A stretch of DNA of 64,000 bases from Oscillospiraceae bacterium (GTDB lineage Bacteria > Bacillota > Clostridia > Oscillospirales > Ruminococcaceae). This document shows positions 39,577 through 47,057 of the stretch, one piece after another. The notes beneath the pieces were generated by a model. It worked only from the letters and a program-made list of their open reading frames with translations. It did no database searches and was not told the DNA's origin. Made by a program: the position numbers and the translations under genes. Position 1 is the first letter of the stretch, and the number at the start of each line of letters is the position of its first letter. The stretch lies in assembly GCA_018380115.1 (NCBI GenBank), contig JAGZUF010000003.1:74774-138773 (forward strand), in the 5' to 3' direction.

Positions 39577-39873
39577 ATGCCAATGCCAGAAATTGTGAAA
39601 GTACGTTTCAAAAGCCGTTTCCAGCCGGGTGAATGGAGCCCACGGGAGTACAGCTATTATGCGGCGGTGCCGCTGAAAGTGGGCGACCTTGTAGTAGTGC
39701 CGTCCAAATACGGGGAAAGCGTTGCCAAGGTATCGCAGGTGCATGTGGATGAGCGCGAAGTGCGAGACTATCTGCATGTGATGCAGACGATTTCCACCCG
39801 CCCCATCGGACATGAAGATGACAGCACACGTTCAGGCCATGCCTGCGGAGCGTCCACGCAAATGCGGCTTTGA
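39577..39873 (+). CDS. Small beta-rich phage protein, function unknown
   Basis: 98 residues from ATG 39577 with AAGGAGGATG upstream. The first 80 residues are beta-rich (VKVRFKSRF, YSYYAAVPLKVGDLVVVPSKYGESVAKVSQV), resembling a small SH3/KOW-like barrel found in many Firmicutes phage early genes. The last 20 residues look unstructured. Function unknown. Confidence 0.65.
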   Translation: MPMPEIVKVRFKSRFQPGEWSPREYSYYAAVPLKVGDLVVVPSKYGESVAKVSQVHVDEREVRDYLHVMQTISTRPIGHEDDSTRSGHACGASTQMRL

Positions 39874-39901
39874 TATGCCGCCTTGGAAAGGAGAACACAC
39901 C

Positions 39902-40783
39902 ATGGAGCTTATTGTGAAAAACCCCACCACGGCCGCCCCCCTGCCGGCTGTGGAGTGGAACTATCAGGAAATGCGGGCAGAATTGGAAAAAAAGCTGGCC
40001 GCCTACAAGGGCGCGGTATATACCGCAGCACAGATGCCGCAGGCAAAAAAAGACCGCGCAACCCTGAACAAAGTGCGCGACCAGCTGGACACCGCCCGCA
40101 AGGAGCTGCGCGCCTACTTTCTGGCCCCCTACAACGAATTTGAGGCCCAGATGAAAGAGCTGCTGGGACTTGTAGCCGAGGCTGTAGAGGGTATTGACGC
40201 ACAGGTGAAGGCCGTGGAGCAAAAGGAAAAGGACGAGAAACAGGAGGCTATCCGCGACATTTATGTCGCATGGGGCAAAGAACTTTGCGAACTGGTGCCG
40301 CTGGAAAAAATACAAAACCCGCGCTGGCTCAACAAAACCTATACCCTCGCCGCCATCGAGGATGATGTAAAGACACAATTTGCGAAGGTGCGGAGCGCGC
40401 TGCACTCCATCGAGGGCGCCGTGGAGGCGGAATACCGCGACACGGTGCGCATGGTATACCTTGAATCTCTGGATTTGGGGCTTGCCCTGCAGAAAAAATC
40501 GGAGTTGGCAGAGCAAAAGAAAAAAATGGAGCGTGCCGCCGCTGAACGGCAGCTGCAGGCAATGCGGGAAATGGCCGCGGGCGGCCCTGCCCCGGCACCC
40601 GCTTCCTCCCCGGCACCCGTGCCCCAGCCCACGGCACAGCCCGCCCCTGCGGCGGCCCAGACAGAGCCGGAAACCATATGCCTTGACTTTCGGGTGTGGG
40701 CAACAAAAGTCCAGTTGCAGGCGCTGAAAGAATTTCTGCGCAACAACCAAATCAAATACGGCCGCGTGCCAAAGGAGGCTTAA
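39902..40783 (+). CDS. DUF1351-family recombination-associated phage protein
   Basis: 293 residues from ATG 39902 with AAAGGAG. Long helical protein starting MELIVKNPTTAAPLP, containing YQEMRAELEKKLAAYKG and AKKDRATLNKVRDQLDTARKELRAYFLAPYNEFEAQMKELLGLV, typical of DUF1351. A Pro/Ala-rich linker (PAPASSPAPVPQPTAQPAP, about 241-265) leads to a short C-terminal domain LDFRVWATKVQLQALKEFLRNNQIKYGRV. DUF1351 proteins lie next to RecT in many Firmicutes phages; the biochemical role is not established. Confidence 0.85.
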   Translation: MELIVKNPTTAAPLPAVEWNYQEMRAELEKKLAAYKGAVYTAAQMPQAKKDRATLNKVRDQLDTARKELRAYFLAPYNEFEAQMKELLGLVAEAVEGIDAQVKAVEQKEKDEKQEAIRDIYVAWGKELCELVPLEKIQNPRWLNKTYTLAAIEDDVKTQFAKVRSALHSIEGAVEAEYRDTVRMVYLESLDLGLALQKKSELAEQKKKMERAAAERQLQAMREMAAGGPAPAPASSPAPVPQPTAQPAPAAAQTEPETICLDFRVWATKVQLQALKEFLRNNQIKYGRVPKEA

Positions 40784-40786
40784 ACT

Positions 40787-41707
40787 ATGGCAGTACAAAA
40801 TTCTCTTACGCAGCGCAAGCCCACGTTTACAACATTCCTTTCGGGGGATGCTGTAAAGCGCAAAATCAATACCATCATCGGCGGCAAGGACGGCCAGCTT
40901 TTTATTACGGCTATCACCAGCGCCGTGAGCACCAACCCGGCATTGGCGGAGTGCGACAACTCTACCATACTTTCGGCGGCGCTGCTGGGCGCCAGCCTCA
41001 AGCTCTCCCCCTCCCCGCAGCTTGGGCAATATTACATAGTGCCTTATAACGACAAAAAACGAGGGTGCAAGGTAGCACAATTCCAGCTTGGTTACAAAGG
41101 ATATATCCAGCTTGCCATTCGCAGCGGTCAATACAAAAAACTCAATGTGCTGCCCATCAAGCAAGGAGAATTGGTACATTTCGACCCGCTGAACGAGGAA
41201 ATTGAGGTAAATCTCATCGACGATGAATTCGCACGAGAGAACGCCCCCACGGCAGGTTATTATGCCATGTTTGAGTACACAAACGGCTTCAAGAAGGGAA
41301 TGTACTGGAGCCGCGAAAAGATGATGGCACATGCAGATAAATACAGCCCTGCATTCAGTGCAGAGAGCTATCAAAAATTACTGGACGGAGAAATTCCCGA
41401 AAAGGATATGTGGAAATATTCCTCATTTTGGTATCGCAACTTTGATGATATGGCATGCAAAACCATGTTGCGCCAGCTGATTAGCCGGTGGGGTGTCATG
41501 AGCATAGAGATGCAGCAGGCGCTCTCGATAGACGAGCATATCATTACCGAGGATGGCACCGCCGAACCCGCTTTTGTCGAGGATGCGCCGGAGCCCGGCA
41601 GCCCTATTGAGGCCACCGGGCAGGAAGTGCACACAACGCCACCGCCCGTAGAAACACCACCCGCTGAGGCAGAAAACAATATGGCCGATGATTTTTTTCA
41701 GGACTAA
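40787..41707 (+). CDS. recT: RecT-family single-strand annealing protein
   Basis: 306 residues. The core matches RecT: FITAITSAVSTNPALAECDNSTILSAALLGASLKLSPSPQLGQYYIVPYNDKK, then AQFQLGYKGYIQLAIRSGQYKKLNV and the C-terminal WKYSSFWYRNFDDMACKTMLRQLISRWG. A Pro/Glu-rich acidic tail ends in NNMADDFFQD, reminiscent of single-strand-binding-protein tails and perhaps used for partner recruitment. Works with the YqaJ-family exonuclease upstream. Confidence 0.94.
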   Translation: MAVQNSLTQRKPTFTTFLSGDAVKRKINTIIGGKDGQLFITAITSAVSTNPALAECDNSTILSAALLGASLKLSPSPQLGQYYIVPYNDKKRGCKVAQFQLGYKGYIQLAIRSGQYKKLNVLPIKQGELVHFDPLNEEIEVNLIDDEFARENAPTAGYYAMFEYTNGFKKGMYWSREKMMAHADKYSPAFSAESYQKLLDGEIPEKDMWKYSSFWYRNFDDMACKTMLRQLISRWGVMSIEMQQALSIDEHIITEDGTAEPAFVEDAPEPGSPIEATGQEVHTTPPPVETPPAEAENNMADDFFQD

Positions 41708-41722
41708 CGAAAGGAGCTTCCA

Positions 41723-42199
41723 ATGATTGAAAAAGACCTTTTTTACGACCAATATGAAAAGCTGCTCGGCATCTGCGACAAGAACAACCTTGTCGCAGAT
41801 TTCAGCGCCGCGCAATACCCAATCATGCTTACGGTGCGCCCTGATACCAGCATGGAGGGCCAGATTTCCATGCTGGAAGATGATGTGGGGCACAACAACC
41901 GTGATTCTCGCATTCGCTTTGTCTTTGTGGATGGGCGCCTTGTAGTAAAGGTTTCCGATAATTTTACACTGACGGACACCCTGCTGAACAAGCTTAAAAA
42001 CATTGCAAAAAAGCTGTATGTACAGCACCTTGCAGCCTTTTTCCGCGAGGCAAAGGAACGCTCCAAATTTGTGGAAACTGATGCGGAAATACAGACTCCG
42101 GACGTGCCTGGAACATCGGACGAAACGGAAATCATTGACGCGCTGTTCTCGGCTGACGATGAGGTGGACACAGACGGCGCAAGCATCGAAGAGAGCTGA
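41723..42199 (+). CDS. Phage protein of unknown function
   Basis: 158 residues from ATG 41723, ribosome binding site AAAGGAG. An alpha/beta N-terminal domain (LFYDQYEKLLGICDKNNLVADF ... YPIMLTVRPD ... RIRFVFVDGRLVVKVSDNFTLTDTLLNKLKNIAKKL) and an acidic tail. Located between recT and the replication-like gene, common in Clostridia phages, but I cannot name the family. Confidence 0.7.
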   Translation: MIEKDLFYDQYEKLLGICDKNNLVADFSAAQYPIMLTVRPDTSMEGQISMLEDDVGHNNRDSRIRFVFVDGRLVVKVSDNFTLTDTLLNKLKNIAKKLYVQHLAAFFREAKERSKFVETDAEIQTPDVPGTSDETEIIDALFSADDEVDTDGASIEES

Positions 42200-42216
42200 A
42201 CGGGAGGGCGCTCATT

Positions 42217-42912
42217 ATGGCAGACGGAAAGCCATCCATTTTAATTTATCGCGACACGCTGCGGCTATTGCTTAACAGCTTCGGCCCCGAGGATTTTTAT
42301 GCCATCATGGGCGCCCTTTCCGCACATGCCGAAGGGAAAAGAGTGCAAAAGCCTCAAAACCCCGCCGCAGAATTTGCCTATAACATGATTGCCCAGCAGC
42401 ATGACCGTGACAGCGCCGCCTACGCGGAAAAGAGCAAAAAGCGTTCGGCGGCGGCCCGTAAACGCTGGGAAGCCAGTGGAAAAGTCGTTGAAAATGCGGA
42501 GCCTTGTGGACAACCCGTTGAAAACCACATGCAAAAGCATGCAAAAAATGCAAATGCAGATTTTGCACCTACGGATACGGTAACGGTTACGGATACGGTA
42601 ACGGTTACGGATACGGTAACGGATATAGAAGACGATATTAACATATCGTCTTCTTCTGGCAAAGACGACGAAAGGCCGGTTGATGAAAAGCCCACGGAAA
42701 AGATTTACCGCACCTATCAGGAGCTTATCGGCAAATTTAACGATGAGGTGAAATACGGCCTGCTGGAAGCCTACGGGGCATTGGGATTTGACGGCACGAT
42801 GAACGCCATTATGCGTGCATACGAAAACGGTGGCACAACCTGGAAGTATGTGCAGCGATGTATCAACAGCCAGCGGGAGGACCCCGGATGGCGTCCGGGA
42901 AGGATGAGATGA
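42217..42912 (+). CDS. Putative phage replication protein (DUF6291-like/DnaD-like)
   Basis: 231 residues. The N-terminal domain (MADGKPSILIYRDTLRLLLNSFGPEDFYAIMGALSAHAEGK) resembles a family common in phage replication modules. It is followed by a basic segment KSKKRSAAARKRWEAS. A low-complexity linker TDTVTVTDTVTVTDTVT is encoded by an 18-base tandem repeat (about 42574-42627), then a C-terminal DnaD-like helical domain ending TWKYVQRCINSQREDPGW. Likely a replisome-loading initiator; inferred from architecture and position. Confidence 0.7.
   Translation: MADGKPSILIYRDTLRLLLNSFGPEDFYAIMGALSAHAEGKRVQKPQNPAAEFAYNMIAQQHDRDSAAYAEKSKKRSAAARKRWEASGKVVENAEPCGQPVENHMQKHAKNANADFAPTDTVTVTDTVTVTDTVTDIEDDINISSSSGKDDERPVDEKPTEKIYRTYQELIGKFNDEVKYGLLEAYGALGFDGTMNAIMRAYENGGTTWKYVQRCINSQREDPGWRPGRMR
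42574..42627 (+). repeat. 18-base tandem repeat encoding TDTVTV
   Basis: The unit TACGGATACGGTAACGGT runs almost three times with no base changes until the last copy, keeping frame within the replication-like gene. It encodes a Thr/Val/Asp linker. Such perfect repeats are prone to slip in whole units. Confidence 0.85.
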
Positions 42913-43109
42913 TGGATTATCAATTCGACCGAGAGTTACAAGCGGAAATGAACAGACTGCTGCTGCGTGTGCACCGGGGAACACCCAGCCCGCAGCAGGA
43001 GCTTGGAAAGGACGATGAAAATGCCGATAAAAAATTACACCACCGTTGTGAGCGCCTACGAATCGCTGGGGCAGATTCAGGGCATGCTGGCCGCCCACGG
43101 GGCGAATAA
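42912..43109 (+). CDS. Doubtful small phage frame overlapping its neighbours
   Basis: 65 residues from ATG 42912 (MDYQFDRELQAEMNRLLLRVHRG), overlapping the stop of the preceding gene by one base. The first 35 residues look protein-like and the start context is plausible. The last 30 residues, Arg/Gly-rich, lie in the overlap with the next gene in another frame. It may be a short real gene or chance. Confidence 0.35.
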   Translation: MDYQFDRELQAEMNRLLLRVHRGTPSPQQELGKDDENADKKLHHRCERLRIAGADSGHAGRPRGE

Positions 43110-43449
43110 AATCCTTGTGGAGTATGATGCCGGGGCCCCGGTGGGCGTCATGTTTTCACTTGTTGTTGATGGTCAAACGCAGGGCTTTTTGCTGCCGGCC
43201 AATGTTGATGGCGTCATGGCCGCTTTCCAGCGCCAAAAGGTCAAGGCCGATCGCGAGCAGGCCGAGCGTACGGCGTGGCGCAATATCCGAGACTGGGTAG
43301 CCGCACAAATGGCCTTTATTGAGAGCGGCGGCGCCGAGCTTGCGGAGACGTTCCTGCCCTACCTCACAGACGGCAAAGGCCGCACGTTGTATCAGGCGTT
43401 TAAGTGCGGGCAGCTGCTGCTTGGCGACGGCGGGGGGTGTCAAGCATGA
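43021..43449 (+). CDS. Small phage protein, function unknown
   Basis: 142 residues from ATG 43021 (MPIKNYTTVVSAYESLGQIQGMLAAHGANKILVEY); an ATG two codons upstream is equally placed for GGAAAGG. The beta-alpha domain includes VGVMFSLVVDGQTQGFLLPANVDGVMAAFQ and a helical C-terminus AERTAWRNIRDWVAAQMAFIESGGAELAETFLPYL. Similar proteins occur in Clostridia prophages before RusA; role unknown. The stop overlaps rusA as ATGA. Confidence 0.75.
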   Translation: MPIKNYTTVVSAYESLGQIQGMLAAHGANKILVEYDAGAPVGVMFSLVVDGQTQGFLLPANVDGVMAAFQRQKVKADREQAERTAWRNIRDWVAAQMAFIESGGAELAETFLPYLTDGKGRTLYQAFKCGQLLLGDGGGCQA

Positions 43450-43901
43450 GCTGGTATATTTTTTCCGTACCGGGAAAGCCGCAGGGCAAGGGCCGCCCGC
43501 GGGCAAGCGTTGTGGCAGGGCATGCCCACCTGCACACCCCTGCAGCCACTCAGCTTTACGAAAACTGGATACGGCAATGCTGGCTCGAAAGGTTTCAAGG
43601 CGTCCGCCTTTCCGGCCCCGTAAAAATACAGGGCGTAGCCTTTTTTGAGGTGCCGAAAAGCTACTCCAAAAACAAAAGGCTGCTATGCGCGCAGAATGTC
43701 ACCCCGCCGACCTGCAAGCCCGATTGGGACAACATCGGCAAGGCATTGTGCGACGCGCTGAACGGCATCGCCTACGGCGACGATGCCAGTATATACGATG
43801 CACACATCGTCAAACGCTGGGGCTCCCCTGCCCGGCTGGTAGTATGCATCACGGGCGAGGACGCCCCAAGAGAAGAACAAGTGAGGGAGAGCAAAAAGTG
43901 A
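43446..43901 (+). CDS. rusA: RusA-family Holliday-junction resolvase
   Basis: 151 residues from ATG 43446 (MSWYIFSVPGKPQGKGRPR). Key motifs of RusA: GKGRPRASVV, then PPTCKPDWDNIGKALCDALNGIAYGDDASIYDAHIVKRWG, in which the three catalytic Asp residues lie in KPDxDN and DDxxI. It resolves four-way junctions made by the YqaJ/RecT recombination system. The stop overlaps the next start. Confidence 0.93.
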   Translation: MSWYIFSVPGKPQGKGRPRASVVAGHAHLHTPAATQLYENWIRQCWLERFQGVRLSGPVKIQGVAFFEVPKSYSKNKRLLCAQNVTPPTCKPDWDNIGKALCDALNGIAYGDDASIYDAHIVKRWGSPARLVVCITGEDAPREEQVRESKK

Positions 43902-44209
43902 AAGTTGGCGATTTTGTACATATCACCCGGAAAGAAAACGGGGCAAAAAGCAGGATGGATCCAGAGGATGTCGCGCTGATGCAGGCCCGCATCCCCCACA
44001 CCGGCATCGTTGTGTATATCCATCCGGTTGGGCATTGGGCCACCGTATTGTGCATGTCTGACAGCGGAAAGGCTCTATACTGTGAGACATTCCGGGCAAA
44101 AGAACTGAATGTGATGCGGCCGCCGAAAGATGGGCGTGCGATGAAGGAGGTGCTGGCATGGAACGCAAAAGGCTATGGATCAATTCCCCTGCCGACCGAG
44201 ACGCAGTAA
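43898..44209 (+). CDS. Small phage protein, function unknown (GTG start)
   Basis: 103 residues from GTG 43898 (VKVGDFVHITRKENGAKSRMDPEDVALMQARIPHTG), with the start overlapping the rusA stop as GTGA. Beta-rich, possible SH3-like barrel (IVVYIHPVGHWATVLCMSD). Function not recognised. Confidence 0.65.
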   Translation: MKVGDFVHITRKENGAKSRMDPEDVALMQARIPHTGIVVYIHPVGHWATVLCMSDSGKALYCETFRAKELNVMRPPKDGRAMKEVLAWNAKGYGSIPLPTETQ

Positions 44210-44325
44210 CCGTCATCCTTGTGCGGAACGGGTATACAGTGCGCCAGGGGCGCGACAATCGCCCCGGAAGCAAAACTGCCAAGGCATCCTATGTTGAATA
44301 CTGGCAGGAGGCGCCCGGCGAATGA
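44158..44325 (+). CDS. 55-residue phage protein, function unknown
   Basis: Reads MERKRLWINSPADRDAV then TVILVRNGYTVRQGRDNRP, ending YVEYWQEAPGE. ATG at 44158 follows GGAGGTG. Beta-strand followed by a basic segment. The composition matches its phage neighbours, and the TGA overlaps the next ATG. Short proteins of this pattern are frequent in Firmicutes prophages. Confidence 0.6.
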   Translation: MERKRLWINSPADRDAVTVILVRNGYTVRQGRDNRPGSKTAKASYVEYWQEAPGE

Positions 44326-44396
44326 GTGCTTTGGTGCTTATCCTCGGGCTGGCGGTGGTGGCCGCTATCGCCTGCTGGGTATCCGGCAGGCCGTGA
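44322..44396 (+). CDS. 24-residue single-span membrane peptide
   Basis: MSALVLILGLAVVAAIACWVSGRP: one hydrophobic helix and a short basic tail. The start ATGA overlaps the preceding stop and GGAGGCG precedes it. Too short to be certain, but position and coupling favour a real gene. Confidence 0.45.
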   Translation: MSALVLILGLAVVAAIACWVSGRP

Positions 44397-44485
44397 AAGG
44401 AGTAATCGAATCTTATGGAATTTGTTTAGAAGTTGAAATCAACATCTTACAGGAACTGAAAGATGTGAGATAGTTAAAAACAAAA

Positions 44486-44514
44486 ATCCCGTTCCCAAAA
44501 GGATAGAACGAGAT
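44486..44514 (-). terminator. Terminator of the reverse-oriented cargo gene
   Basis: Stem ATCTCGTTC / GAACGGGAT (eight of nine pairs) followed on the minus strand by TTTTTGTTTTT. Just beyond the stop of the gene at 44527. Confidence 0.65.
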
Positions 44515-44526
44515 AAATAAACATTA

Positions 44527-44970
44527 TTACTTTTTAGAAAGAAGCTTGGCCATCTCAACAAACAAAATATAGAGCTTATTCATTTCTTCAGAATTTAAAT
44601 TTTCCGCAATTTTTAATGAAAACTCTCCGTTGTCCCCCTTAAAAGCGAGATGGATTTCTGGAGATATCTCTATTGACGAACATCGATTGCTTTTATCCAC
44701 TTTTTCTTTGATAAACCGTACAATTTGAGGTATCTTATTCTTTAGGGATTCCACAATAAGGCCGGCTGAGACAGAAACAAATAATTCCTTAGCAATCCAT
44801 ATAATTACATCTGGAGATATCGGACCTCCTATTTCATCAGGAAGAGCCGTTACACGGATTCCACCTTGAGATAGCTGATTGAGTTCTTCAAGGGTTGGTT
44901 GAATCTCGCGAAATTCCATACAGTCTATAGTAATAGCCTCCGAAGAAATTCCAAATTTATGAGAACGCAT
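44527..44970 (-). CDS. AT-rich, reverse-oriented prophage cargo protein (unknown function)
   Basis: 147 residues (MRSHKFGISSEAITIDCMEFREIQPTLEELNQLS). A hydrophobic segment at about 52-75 (SPDVIIWIAKELFVSVSAGLIV) may span the membrane. The rest is hydrophilic, ending in a helix EEMNKLYILFVEMAKLLSKK. It is clearly more AT-rich than the flanking phage genes, runs against them, and has its own promoter-like TATAAT (45027-45022), ribosome binding site GAAAGGATG and terminator. This is the structure of a moron or defence/superinfection-exclusion gene acquired separately. No family recognised. Confidence 0.75.
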   Translation of the reverse strand: MRSHKFGISSEAITIDCMEFREIQPTLEELNQLSQGGIRVTALPDEIGGPISPDVIIWIAKELFVSVSAGLIVESLKNKIPQIVRFIKEKVDKSNRCSSIEISPEIHLAFKGDNGEFSLKIAENLNSEEMNKLYILFVEMAKLLSKK

Positions 44971-45107
44971 TTTCTTTTCATCCTTTCTTCTCTACATTTT
45001 TCAAGTTTATGATATCACTTGATTATAAAAAAGTCGATAAATATTGTAGTAAGGTATAGAAAACGTTAAACAGCAATTCAAATAGGACCTCACAAGGAGA
45101 ACACCGC

Positions 45108-45539
45108 ATGAACCGTGAATGGCTGGAAAATTACATAGCGATGGCCCGCGAATGTGAGCACCGGCAGGAACGGCTTGCCCGCATGAAAAGCGCCGAAGTG
45201 CTTCCCCCGCTGCGAGCCGGAAACGATGGGAGCCAGCACACGGGAAGTTCAGGTGAGCATATGGCGCGCAGCGTTGAAAAGCGCCTTGAATACGAGGAAC
45301 AGATAGCCCCTATCCTCGCAGAAAACAGGCGGAGGATGCGAGCAGTTGAACATGCTGTCTGCACCCTGCCGCCGCGCGAAAGAGATATTCTCCGCATGCG
45401 GTATATGGACAGCGACACATTGCGCCCCCTACCGTGGCGGGATATTGCAACAAAGCTGTTTGGCACAGACGAAAAGCGTCATATTGACGCCGCATTGCGA
45501 ATACACCGGGCAGCTCTCGCCCACTATCTCACAAAATAA
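45108..45539 (+). CDS. ArpU/sigma-like phage transcriptional regulator
   Basis: 143 residues from ATG 45108, ribosome binding site AAGGAG. Helical, with a C-terminal sigma-70 region-4-like helix-turn-helix: AVCTLPPRERDILRMRYMDSDTLRPLPWRDIATKLFGTDEKRHIDAALRIHRAAL. This is the arrangement of ArpU/RinA-type late activators just ahead of the packaging genes of Firmicutes phages. Two 20-base direct repeats follow its stop and could be a target. Confidence 0.8.
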   Translation: MNREWLENYIAMARECEHRQERLARMKSAEVLPPLRAGNDGSQHTGSSGEHMARSVEKRLEYEEQIAPILAENRRRMRAVEHAVCTLPPRERDILRMRYMDSDTLRPLPWRDIATKLFGTDEKRHIDAALRIHRAALAHYLTK

Positions 45540-45544
45540 AAACA

Positions 45545-45584
45545 GTAAATGAGGTATTTTGAGGGTAAATGAGGTAGATTGAGG
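45545..45584 (+). repeat. Two tandem 20-base repeats upstream of the packaging genes
   Basis: GTAAATGAGGTATTTTGAGG is followed directly by GTAAATGAGGTAGATTGAGG, then the start of a third (GTTGATTG). The 20-base period places the copies on the same DNA face. They start six bases after the ArpU-like gene, as expected for an activator site, late promoter element or packaging (pac/cos) recognition site. Confidence 0.75.
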
Positions 45585-45717
45585 GTTGATTGCTGTGATA
45601 TTCTTAGAGCGTCGACGAGGGTACGCCAGCATGCAGAGGACGTTCTCCCCTTTGCTTCCCATCGACATCCTTTCACACCGCGCCGGCATGCCGCGGCCAG
45701 TAGTATGCCAAAAACAA

Positions 45718-45740
45718 AACCGCCCATCGGGCGGTTTTTT
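45718..45740 (+). terminator. Terminator before the late genes
   Basis: AACCGCCC / GGGCGGTT with a three-base loop followed by TTTT, 25 bases ahead of the ParB-methyltransferase start. It separates early and late transcription. Confidence 0.8.
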
Positions 45741-45764
45741 ATTTGCAGAAAGGAGCCCCGAAAC

Positions 45765-47057
45765 ATGGAAAAAGAAAAGAAAATCATATTGCGGGCGCTT
45801 CCAGAGATAAAGCCGTATCCTCATAATCCTCGCATCAATGATGCCGCCGTGCATAAGGTTGCGGAAAGCATCCGGCAGTTTGGATTTCGGCAACCTATCA
45901 TCGTGGACGCTGACGGCGTAATTATTGCCGGCCACACCCGATACAAAGCCGCGCAGTTCCTACGCCTGAAAGTTGCGCCTGTCATTGTGGCGGATGATTT
46001 GACGCCCAAACAGGCCAAGGCATACCGCCTTGCCGACAACAAAACAGCCGAGTTCTCGCTGTGGGACGATTTGCGGCTTGCCACAGAGTTACGAGATTTA
46101 TCGGCCTGCACGGAAATAGACTTGCGCAGCGTGGGCTTTGATACAGAGCCTGCCGCGCAAAAAAGCAAACGGACAACCGGCATCATGGCAGAGACGTTCG
46201 GCATCCCGCCTTTCTCGATTTTGGATACGACTGGAAAACAGTGGGCTGCTCGAAAAAAAGAATGGCTGGCTTTGGGCATCCGCAGCGAGGAAAGCCGCGA
46301 TGATATTCGTACTTACAGCTTAAATGTCAAATATGCAGCCAACTGCAAAAACACAGTATCCATTTTTGACCCTGTTCTGTGCGAAGTTATGTATCGGTGG
46401 TTTGGTATTCCGGGCGGAAAAATATTTGACCCTTTCGCCGGGGGCTCGGTACGAGGTGTGGTTGCCGCCGCACTCGGATATGAGTATACCGGCATAGACC
46501 TCCGGCGCGAGCAGGTAGAGGCAAACAAGCAAAACGCTGAGGATATCGGTGTATCCCCCACATGGATATGCGAGGACAGCCGCAATATGGACAGGCATAT
46601 TCCAGACGAGAGTCAGGACATGCTTTTCACCTGCCCGCCTTATGCAGATTTAGAGGTTTACAGCAACAACCCTGCCGATCTCTCAAACAAGACATACCCT
46701 GTCTTTTTGGAACTCTATCAGGACATCATGCAAAAGGCGGTTTCAAAGCTGAAGCAAAACCGCTTTGCGGTTGTTGTGGTAGGCGAGGTGCGCGGGAAAG
46801 ACGGCAGTTATTATAACTTTGTCGGGGATACAATCCGCACATTCATTGCCTCGGGTATGCGTTACTACAACGAGATTATTCTGGCTACTGCCATTGGCAC
46901 ATTACCCATTCGCGCGGGGCACGCCATGGCCGTGAATCGCAAAATCGGAAAGCGCCATCAAAATGTGCTTGTGTTCTATAAGGGCGAACCCAAGGCTATT
47001 CAGGATAATTTCCCGCGCATCGCTTTGGAGGATGATGCCAAAAAGGCGGTGGCGTAA
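45765..47057 (+). CDS. ParB/Srx-domain protein fused to a DNA methyltransferase
   Basis: 430 residues. N-terminal ParB-like nuclease/CTPase fold (about 8-100) with IKPYPHNPRINDAAVHKVAESIRQFGFRQPIIVD and GHTRYKAAQFL. The C-terminal amino-methyltransferase domain (about 190-415) has SAM motif FDPFAGGS (221-228) ahead of catalytic motif CPPY (290-293). The catalytic motif has Cys where D/N/S is usual, a variant I recall in this phage family. Such proteins commonly sit beside terminase genes and modify phage DNA, possibly to escape host restriction or mark DNA for packaging. ATG at 45765 behind AAAGGAG. Confidence 0.9.
   Translation: MEKEKKIILRALPEIKPYPHNPRINDAAVHKVAESIRQFGFRQPIIVDADGVIIAGHTRYKAAQFLRLKVAPVIVADDLTPKQAKAYRLADNKTAEFSLWDDLRLATELRDLSACTEIDLRSVGFDTEPAAQKSKRTTGIMAETFGIPPFSILDTTGKQWAARKKEWLALGIRSEESRDDIRTYSLNVKYAANCKNTVSIFDPVLCEVMYRWFGIPGGKIFDPFAGGSVRGVVAAALGYEYTGIDLRREQVEANKQNAEDIGVSPTWICEDSRNMDRHIPDESQDMLFTCPPYADLEVYSNNPADLSNKTYPVFLELYQDIMQKAVSKLKQNRFAVVVVGEVRGKDGSYYNFVGDTIRTFIASGMRYYNEIILATAIGTLPIRAGHAMAVNRKIGKRHQNVLVFYKGEPKAIQDNFPRIALEDDAKKAVA

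Noticed and set aside
39608..41374. Minus-strand frame of 588 residues
   Set aside because: It is the shadow of DUF1351 and recT, both clearly real on the plus strand; its composition is His/Gly/Cys-rich and without domains.
44219..44473. 84-residue plus-strand frame, including a 26-residue GTG-started tail (44393-44473)
   Set aside because: It overlaps the better-supported 55- and 24-residue frames. The tail might be a remnant of an older gene cut by the AT-rich insert, but support is too thin to list.
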